Source: Actinomycetota bacterium (GTDB lineage Bacteria; Actinomycetota; Actinomycetes; Actinomycetales; Microbacteriaceae). Taken from it: a stretch of DNA of 10,948 nucleotides. Where the stretch lies: NCBI GenBank assembly GCA_016870695.1, contig VGAV01000047.1, forward strand, positions 1-10,948. The letters run 5' to 3'. Under the pieces are notes generated by a model. That model was not told the DNA's origin. It was given only the letters and a program-made list of their open reading frames with translations, and did not search any database. A program made the translations under genes and the position numbers. The first letter of the stretch is position 1. Each line of letters begins with the position of its first letter. Positions 6,025 through 10,948 of this stretch are shown here, in pieces.

Positions 6025-7262
6025 CAGGCCTCCCCTCGGCCGGGGACCTCCGGCGTCCCTGCGGCCTCGCGCGCAGCAGCCGGCGCCCCCTCGCGGAGCG
6101 GCTCCGGCTCGACCGCCGGGACGCCCGCGAAGTCGGACTCGCGGATGCGTGCGTGGACACCCGAGACGATGTCGACGACCTGCGAGATGTCGAAGTCCGT
6201 CGCGGCGCTGAGATACGCGTAGGCCAGGTGCTCGTCCATGCCCCAGCGGCCGTCGATCAGGGCGAGCGACGCCCGCACGCACGCACGCATCGCGGCATCG
6301 AGATCGGGATCGAGGCCGGTCGGCACGAGGTATTCGGGGGTACGGACGAGCGGTCCGGTGACCTCGCCGAATGCCGCGCGGGCGGCATCCGCGGGGATGA
6401 CGTCGAACCGCAACGTGGCCCGCAGCGAGGCCTCCAGCGCGGTGAGCGCGACCTCGCCGTCGCCCTGCGCGAAGTGCGGGTCGCCGACGTAGGCGAGCGC
6501 CCCCTCGACCTGGACGGGCAGGAACAGCGTCGTCCCCTCCACGAGCAGGTTGATGTCGATGTTGCCGCCGTGCGTCCCGGGCGGGACGGAGTGCGGCCGA
6601 TCGTCGCCGGCGACGGCGACGCCCATGGTGCCGAGGAACGGCGCGAGCGGGAACGCCACCACGGGCTCGGCGCCCGCGGTCAGCGGCAGCGTCCCGTGCA
6701 GTACGCCGTCGCGCGCGGACACCGCCGCGAAGACGCTGACGTTGTGCTCGGTGCGGGGCAGCTCCCCGACCAGGGCGCCCTTGCCGTGACGATTCGAGAT
6801 GACGCCGTACGGCACGCGCGGGACAAGCGTCTCGACGGTGATCCGCAGCAGGTCGCCCGGTCGCGCACCACGCACGTGCACGGGCCCCACGACCACATGC
6901 GGACCGTCGGCGAAGGGGTCGCGGGCGACGGATGCCGCGATCTCGATCGCGTCGCCGAGGACCTGGTCCGCGGGGACGCCGTGCCCCGCGAAGAATCCGC
7001 GCGGGTCCTTGCCCTGGTCGTCGAGGATGCCCTCGTGGCTGACGGTGTCGAAGGTGACGCTCTCACCGGAGGCGATCTCGAGGACCGCCGCGTCGGAGGC
7101 GCAGGGCAGTCGGCCCCACAGCACGGTCTCCGGGGTGGCGCGCACGTAATGGTCCCCGGGGATCGGTCCCACCCCGGGCTGCAGGATCGGCACCGGTCCC
7201 GCCGCCCGGCCGGACGCCGGGGTCCCGGCGGACTCGGCCGCCGCGCTCTCCGCGGCGCTCAC
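6024..7262 (-). CDS. Acetamidase/formamidase family hydrolase
   Basis: A 412-residue member of the FmdA/AmdA family (formamidase of Methylophilus, about 407 residues), cytosolic. The family core is present: GPVHVRGARPGDLL at 126-139, HGGNIDINLL at 231-240, LPVQVEGALAYVGDPHFAQGDGEV split over 248-271, and a C-terminal region MDEHLAYAYLSAATDF at 342-357. The first 20 or so residues are an Ala/Ser-rich tail before the conserved PGVGPIPGDHY start. Such enzymes hydrolyse short amides (formamide, acetamide) to the acid and ammonia. In this operon a purine-derived amide is expected, for example oxamate, or formamide; neither can be read from the sequence. GTG 7262 overlaps the allantoinase stop by four bases (GTGA); no strong ribosome site is seen, so translation probably depends on the upstream gene. 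Family call firm, substrate open. Confidence 0.87.
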   Translation of the reverse strand: MSAAESAAAESAGTPASGRAAGPVPILQPGVGPIPGDHYVRATPETVLWGRLPCASDAAVLEIASGESVTFDTVSHEGILDDQGKDPRGFFAGHGVPADQVLGDAIEIAASVARDPFADGPHVVVGPVHVRGARPGDLLRITVETLVPRVPYGVISNRHGKGALVGELPRTEHNVSVFAAVSARDGVLHGTLPLTAGAEPVVAFPLAPFLGTMGVAVAGDDRPHSVPPGTHGGNIDINLLVEGTTLFLPVQVEGALAYVGDPHFAQGDGEVALTALEASLRATLRFDVIPADAARAAFGEVTGPLVRTPEYLVPTGLDPDLDAAMRACVRASLALIDGRWGMDEHLAYAYLSAATDFDISQVVDIVSGVHARIRESDFAGVPAVEPEPLREGAPAAAREAAGTPEVPGRGEA

Positions 7263-8593
7263 GCGTCCACCACCGAGGCCGCGCTCAGCAGCTCCCGTCC
7301 CGCACGACGCGTCACCGCGTCTCCCCGACGGTAGACGGGGTCCCCGCGCAGCCAGGTCTCGCGGACGACGCCGGTCAGCGTCTGGCCGTGCCACGGCGAG
7401 ACCGGGTTGCGGTACTCAAGGGCGGCGGCATCCACGACGAACTCCTCCTCGGGCGCGAAGACGGCCAGGTGCGCCGGCGCGCCGGGGGCGATGACGCCCA
7501 CACCGTCGAGTCCGGCGATGCGGGCCGGGCCGGTGGTCAGCAGCGGGAGGAGAGTGGACAGCGGGATGCCGCGGGACAGCGCGGCCGTGTGCACGGACGA
7601 GAGCCCGGTCTGGAGTCCGGCGATGCCGCCCCAGGCGAGCCCGAAGTCGGGGTTGCCCTTCAGCTCGGCCGTGGCCGGCGAGTGATCGCTGACGATCGCG
7701 TCGATGGTCCCGTCGACGACGCCCGCCCAGAGGAGGTCGCGATTGCCGGCGCCGCGGATGGGCGGGCAGCACTTGAAGGCGCCCGCGCCGTCCGGCACCT
7801 CCGCGGCATCCAGGGTCAGGTAGTGCGGGCAGGTCTCGACGGTGAGCCGGACGCCCTCCGTCTTCGCCGCACGCACGTCGTCGAGGGCTCCGCCGTCGGA
7901 GACATGCACGATGTGCGCTCGCGCGCCCGTGCGGCGCGCGGCGTCGATGACCCGCCGGATCGCCGCCCGCTCGCTCATCGGCGGGCGGCTGGCCTCGAAG
8001 TCCCGGTAGCGCGGACCGAGGGCGCCGTCGTCGTGAAGATGGGCGGGGTCCTCGGCGTGGACGATGAGCAGGCCGTCGAACTCCGCGAGCTCGGCGAGGC
8101 AGCGCTCGAGCTGCTCGGCATCGAGGTGACCGAACTCGTCGATCCCGCTCGGGGACAGGAAGCACTTGACGCCCACCACGCCGGCGTCGGCGAGGGACCG
8201 CAGGGAGCCGAGGTTCTCCGGGACGGCGCCGCCCCAGTAGGCCACGTCGACCGCGAGCTTGCCCACGGCCGCGGCGCGCTTGGCATCCAGGGCCTCCACC
8301 GTCGTGGTGACGGGCGAGCTGTTGAGGGGCATGTCGACGACCGTCGTCACTCCCCCGGCCGCCGCGGCGGCGGTGCCGGTGGCGAATCCCTCCCACTCGG
8401 TGCGACCGGGCTCGTCGAGGTGCACGTGCGAGTCGACCAGGCCGGGCAGCAGGACCTCGTCGTCGGTCAGCACCCGGTCGGCGGCGGGGTCGAAGGGCGT
8501 CACCGCGGTGATGACGCCGTCGTCGACGACGACCGTCGCGGGAGAGAAGGCCCCGTCAACGAAGACCCGTCGGGCGGCGATGCGTGTGCTCAT
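7259..8593 (-). CDS. allB: Allantoinase
   Basis: A 444-residue cyclic amidohydrolase (E. coli AllB has 453). It opens the allantoin ring to allantoate in the cytosol. Metal site: DSHVHLDEPGRTEWEGF at 54-70 (His56, His58), Lys143 in GVKCFL (the lysine expected to be carboxylated), His179 in IVHAEDP, His230 in HIVHVSDGG, and Asp303 in VSDHSP; CPHYL at 255-259 is also characteristic. These are the allantoinase/dihydroorotase-type marks, and the set is complete. ATG 8593 is chosen because MSTRIAARRVFVDG is the usual N-terminus of this family; an in-frame ATG at 8644, directly after the racemase stop (TGA-ATG), would add 17 unusual residues. There is no ribosome site before 8593, but TAGCGT stands seven bases upstream, as in leaderless actinobacterial genes. 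A hydantoinase role is less likely given the PucG neighbour. Confidence 0.9.
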   Translation of the reverse strand: MSTRIAARRVFVDGAFSPATVVVDDGVITAVTPFDPAADRVLTDDEVLLPGLVDSHVHLDEPGRTEWEGFATGTAAAAAGGVTTVVDMPLNSSPVTTTVEALDAKRAAAVGKLAVDVAYWGGAVPENLGSLRSLADAGVVGVKCFLSPSGIDEFGHLDAEQLERCLAELAEFDGLLIVHAEDPAHLHDDGALGPRYRDFEASRPPMSERAAIRRVIDAARRTGARAHIVHVSDGGALDDVRAAKTEGVRLTVETCPHYLTLDAAEVPDGAGAFKCCPPIRGAGNRDLLWAGVVDGTIDAIVSDHSPATAELKGNPDFGLAWGGIAGLQTGLSSVHTAALSRGIPLSTLLPLLTTGPARIAGLDGVGVIAPGAPAHLAVFAPEEEFVVDAAALEYRNPVSPWHGQTLTGVVRETWLRGDPVYRRGDAVTRRAGRELLSAASVVDA

Positions 8594-8600
8594 GCCGACC

Positions 8601-8606
8601 ACGCTA
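8601..8606 (-). promoter_or_regulatory. Possible leaderless -10 element for allB
   Basis: TAGCGT on the minus strand fits the actinobacterial TANNNT -10 pattern, with exactly seven bases to the ATG at 8593. No ribosome site is present before that ATG, as expected for a leaderless mRNA. No good -35 box is seen. The segment between here and the racemase stop is richer in A+T than its surroundings. Confidence 0.35.
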
Positions 8607-8617
8607 GGCGCCGCGCG

Positions 8618-8654
8618 TTTCGCAGATGTAACCGTCATCAACATTCATGCGAAA
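8618..8654. promoter_or_regulatory. Inverted repeat upstream of allB (candidate operator)
   Basis: TTTCGCA (8618-8624) and TGCGAAA (8648-8654) are perfect 7-base inverted arms 23 bases apart. They flank the zone just upstream of the possible allB -10 and straddle the stop codon of the racemase gene. Arms of this spacing could bind a dimeric regulator on two or more helical turns. Chance occurrence is possible. Confidence 0.25.
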
Positions 8655-9391
8655 ACCGCCGCATTCCTCACCTGGGGAGGAGAGGTGGGGTGGGCGCGGG
8701 GCGGCAGCGCGTACTCGTCGCGCTTGCTCGTCCCGAGGCCCATGCGCACCATCCCGGACGCCATCCCCACCGCGGCCGCGACCCCGTCGACGACCGGCAC
8801 GCCGACCCGGAGCGTCAGCTCCGCGCAGAGGTCGGCCATTCCGGCGCAGCCGAGGACCACGACGTCGGCCCCGCCCGCGACGGCCTCGGCGCTCGCACGC
8901 TCGATGGTCGTCACGGCATCCGAACCGGTGTCCTCCAGGTCCAGGACCGGGATGCCGGTCGCAGCCAGCGACACGCAGGCCCGCTCCATCCCGTACCGCG
9001 CGACGAGGTCGTGCGCGCGCCCGAGCGTGCGGCTCAGCGTCGTCACGACACCGAAGTGCCGGCCCGAGACGGCCGCGAGGTGCATCGCCGCCTCCGCGAT
9101 CCCCACCACGGGGACCGAGACGAGCTCCCGAGCGGCATCCAGGCCCGGATCGCCGAAGCAGGCGATCACGTACGCGTCGGCCGGGGCCCCGCCGTCGCGG
9201 TCCGCCGCGATCAGCTCGACGACCGCGGCGGCGGCCGCGATCTCGTCGGTGTGGCTCTCGATCGCGTCGGCGCCCGTCGCGGGACACACGGCGTCGATGA
9301 CGACGTCGGGTCCCGCCACCCCCCGGGCGGCGTCCGCGATCTTCGCGGTCATCGCCCGGGAGGTGTTCGGGTTGATCAGGAGGATCCTCAC
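8645..9391 (-). CDS. Asp/Glu/hydantoin racemase family, probable allantoin racemase
   Basis: A 248-residue cofactor-independent racemase. The N-terminus MRILLINPNTSRAMT is the signature start of hydantoin/allantoin racemases, and the two catalytic cysteines are in place: Cys78 in VIACFGDPGL and Cys182 in VVLGCAGMADL. The family end GLGTSKRDEYALPP is followed by a further 17 or so residues of low similarity to anything I know. In this operon the likely role is interconversion of the two allantoin enantiomers so that all of it can pass through a stereoselective allantoinase (HpxA-type role); hydantoin is the alternative substrate. GTG 9391 overlaps the permease stop by four bases (GTGA), with no clear ribosome site, so coupling to the permease is likely. 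Confidence 0.87.
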   Translation of the reverse strand: MRILLINPNTSRAMTAKIADAARGVAGPDVVIDAVCPATGADAIESHTDEIAAAAAVVELIAADRDGGAPADAYVIACFGDPGLDAARELVSVPVVGIAEAAMHLAAVSGRHFGVVTTLSRTLGRAHDLVARYGMERACVSLAATGIPVLDLEDTGSDAVTTIERASAEAVAGGADVVVLGCAGMADLCAELTLRVGVPVVDGVAAAVGMASGMVRMGLGTSKRDEYALPPRAHPTSPPQVRNAAVFA

Positions 9392-10948
9392 GCGGGCGCG
9401 CCCGTCGCCGGGGGCGTCGCGGAGGAGCCGACCGGCGCCGCGGTGGAGGTCGAGGCGACCGGGACCGCGCCGGAGATGGCCGCCGGCTCGGAGGCCGCGG
9501 TGGCCGCGGCCCCGTCGACGGTGCCGTCCGAGATGCCCTCGGTCTCGCCGTCGAACGTGGGGATGCGCGGGTCCATGCGCTCGAAGAGGAGGAACAGGAC
9601 GTAGCCGAGGCCGCAGCCGATGAACCAGCTGTAGTCGCTGACGGCGGCCACATCGAAGAGGCCGAGGTCCGCGAAGAGCTTCGGGAAGATCGCGATCGCC
9701 ACGGTCGGCACACCGGCCGCGATGACGGCCTTGACGGCGTTCGGGTTGAAGCCGTTCCGGTACCAGTAGGGGCCCTTGGCATCCAGCGTGAACATCGCAT
9801 CGACCTTCACGCGCTGACGGGCGGCGATGTAGTAACCGGCGATCAGGATGCCGAAGAGCGGGCCGATCAGGGCGCCGAGGACGCCGAGCGAGTAGTGGAT
9901 GGCGTCGGCGTTGGAGTACCAGTTCCAGGGCATGAGGAAGGTCGAGCCGACGGCGGCGATCATGCCGCCCGCGCGCCACGAGATCTTCTTCGGGGCGACG
10001 TTGGAGAAGTCGAAGGCCGGCGAGATGAAGTTCGCGACGATGTTGATGCCGACCGTCGCGGTGACGAAGGTCAGGCCGCCCAGGAGGATCGCGAAGGGGG
10101 TGTCGATGCGCTCCACGGTCGCGATCGGGTCGGTGAGCAGCTCACCGAAGACCGGCACGGTGGCAGACGCGGTGATGACGGTCAGCAGCGAGAAGAAGAG
10201 GAAGTTGATCGGCAGGCCCCAGAAGTTGCCCTTCTTTACCGCCGCGAAGCTCTTGCCGTAGCGGGCGAAGTCGCCGAAGTTCAGCATCGGTCCGGAGAAG
10301 TAGGACACCACCAGGGCGATCGCCGCGAACATCACGGGGATCGAGGCCCAGAAGTCGAGCTGCGTCGTCGACAGGGTGAAGGAGATGTTCTGGATGCCGG
10401 CCTGCGAGACGAGGTAGACCGCGAGGACGATCATGACGAGGTACACGGCGGGACCGGCCCAGTCGATGAAGCGGCGGATGACCTCCATGCCGTTCCAGAA
10501 CAGCAGGAACTGCGCGAACCACAGGATGCCGTACGAGATCCAGCCCAGCGCCGACAGCCCGGCGAACGAGACGTCGAGCAGGGCGGCCGAGCCCGGGACG
10601 AACTTGAGGAACACGATGTTGAGCGACTCGGCCGCGAGGAAGGTCTGCACGCCGTACCAGGCGATCGCGATGAGCCCGCGGATGATCGCCGGGATGTTCG
10701 CCCCGCGGATGCCGAACACCACGCGGTTGATGACGGGGTAGGGCACGCCCGTCTTCTGGCTCGGCTTGGCGACCATGTTCGCGAACACCTGGACGATGAC
10801 GATGCCGGCGATGAGGGCCACGAGCACCTGCCAGGACTGCAGGCCGAGCGCGAACAGCGAGCCGGCCGTGACGTAGCCGCCGACGGAGTGCACGTCGCTC
10901 ATCCAGAACGCGAAGATGTTGTAGCTCGACCACTTCTGCTTCCGCAGC
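9388..10948 (-). CDS. NCS1 family permease, probable allantoin importer (5' end cut off)
   Basis: 519 residues are visible; the frame stays open through the right window edge, where LRKQKWSSYNIFAFW precedes MSDVHSVGGYVTAG, so the start lies outside. WMSDVHSVGGY is the first-helix motif of nucleobase-cation symporter-1 proteins (Mhp1, PucI). Further marks are PSQKTGVPYPVINR, FGIRGANIPAIIRG, GPMLNFGDFARYGK, NVAPKKISWRAGG, and the characteristic end KGPYWYRNGFNPNAVKA. About 11-12 membrane helices are expected. These carriers import allantoin, hydantoins, cytosine or uracil with Na+ or H+; the operon argues for allantoin. Two oddities: IAGYYIAAR carries Gly where many relatives have Asp (ADYY), and the last 60 or so residues form a low-complexity Ala/Ser/Thr/Pro tail after DPRIPTFDGETEG, probably unstructured and cytosolic. 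Confidence 0.88.
   Translation of the reverse strand, partial: LRKQKWSSYNIFAFWMSDVHSVGGYVTAGSLFALGLQSWQVLVALIAGIVIVQVFANMVAKPSQKTGVPYPVINRVVFGIRGANIPAIIRGLIAIAWYGVQTFLAAESLNIVFLKFVPGSAALLDVSFAGLSALGWISYGILWFAQFLLFWNGMEVIRRFIDWAGPAVYLVMIVLAVYLVSQAGIQNISFTLSTTQLDFWASIPVMFAAIALVVSYFSGPMLNFGDFARYGKSFAAVKKGNFWGLPINFLFFSLLTVITASATVPVFGELLTDPIATVERIDTPFAILLGGLTFVTATVGINIVANFISPAFDFSNVAPKKISWRAGGMIAAVGSTFLMPWNWYSNADAIHYSLGVLGALIGPLFGILIAGYYIAARQRVKVDAMFTLDAKGPYWYRNGFNPNAVKAVIAAGVPTVAIAIFPKLFADLGLFDVAAVSDYSWFIGCGLGYVLFLLFERMDPRIPTFDGETEGISDGTVDGAAATAASEPAAISGAVPVASTSTAAPVGSSATPPATGAPA

Noticed and set aside
8594..8644. ATG at 8644 as the allantoinase start
   Set aside because: It directly abuts the racemase stop and could be coupled, but it adds 17 residues absent from the family pattern; ATG 8593 gives the standard N-terminus. 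Left open at low weight.

Overview
The window looks like a chromosomal piece of a high-G+C actinobacterium, most likely Microbacteriaceae (Microbacterium-like). The grounds are the roughly 70% G+C, frequent GTG starts, strongly overlapping genes, and a conspicuous excess of the heptamer GGATGCC/GGCATCC. That family assignment is an inference from style, not from a search. All nine supported genes are on the minus strand, so the region is transcribed from right to left.

From right to left, seven tightly packed genes form what looks like one allantoin (purine ring) degradation operon: an NCS1-family permease (9388-10948, cut by the window end), an Asp/Glu/hydantoin-type racemase (8645-9391), allantoinase (7259-8593), an acetamidase/formamidase-family hydrolase (6024-7262), an amidase with an N-terminal AtzH/HpxZ-like domain (4342-6024), a PucG-type ureidoglycine-glyoxylate aminotransferase (3113-4345), and an M20-family allantoate amidohydrolase (1830-3113). 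Most junctions are GTGA or TGATG overlaps, which points to translational coupling. The exception is racemase-allantoinase, whose short gap holds a possible internal leaderless promoter and an inverted repeat.

A coherent route can be read: allantoin is imported and racemised, then opened to allantoate, which is hydrolysed to ureidoglycine. PucG uses glyoxylate to convert ureidoglycine into glycine plus oxalurate (N-carbamoyl-2-oxoglycine). No ureidoglycine aminohydrolase (AllE) or ureidoglycolate enzyme is visible. The fused HpxZ-HpxY-like amidase is a good candidate for oxalurate breakdown, and the formamidase-family protein could act on the resulting amide (oxamate) or on formamide. This oxalurate branch is the most interesting reading of the locus, but it is an inference.

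Left of the operon, after a 65-base gap, lies a PhzF-family protein (907-1764), and then a 293-base intergenic stretch (614-906). That stretch holds two homologous tandem hairpin repeats (747-803 and 831-887) and two CTTGT-NN-ACAAG palindromes (621-632 and 716-727). The last gene is a nucleoside/guanine-type deaminase (113-613), which fits the purine theme because guanine deamination feeds xanthine and then uric acid and allantoin. Bases 1-112 hold no gene I can support.
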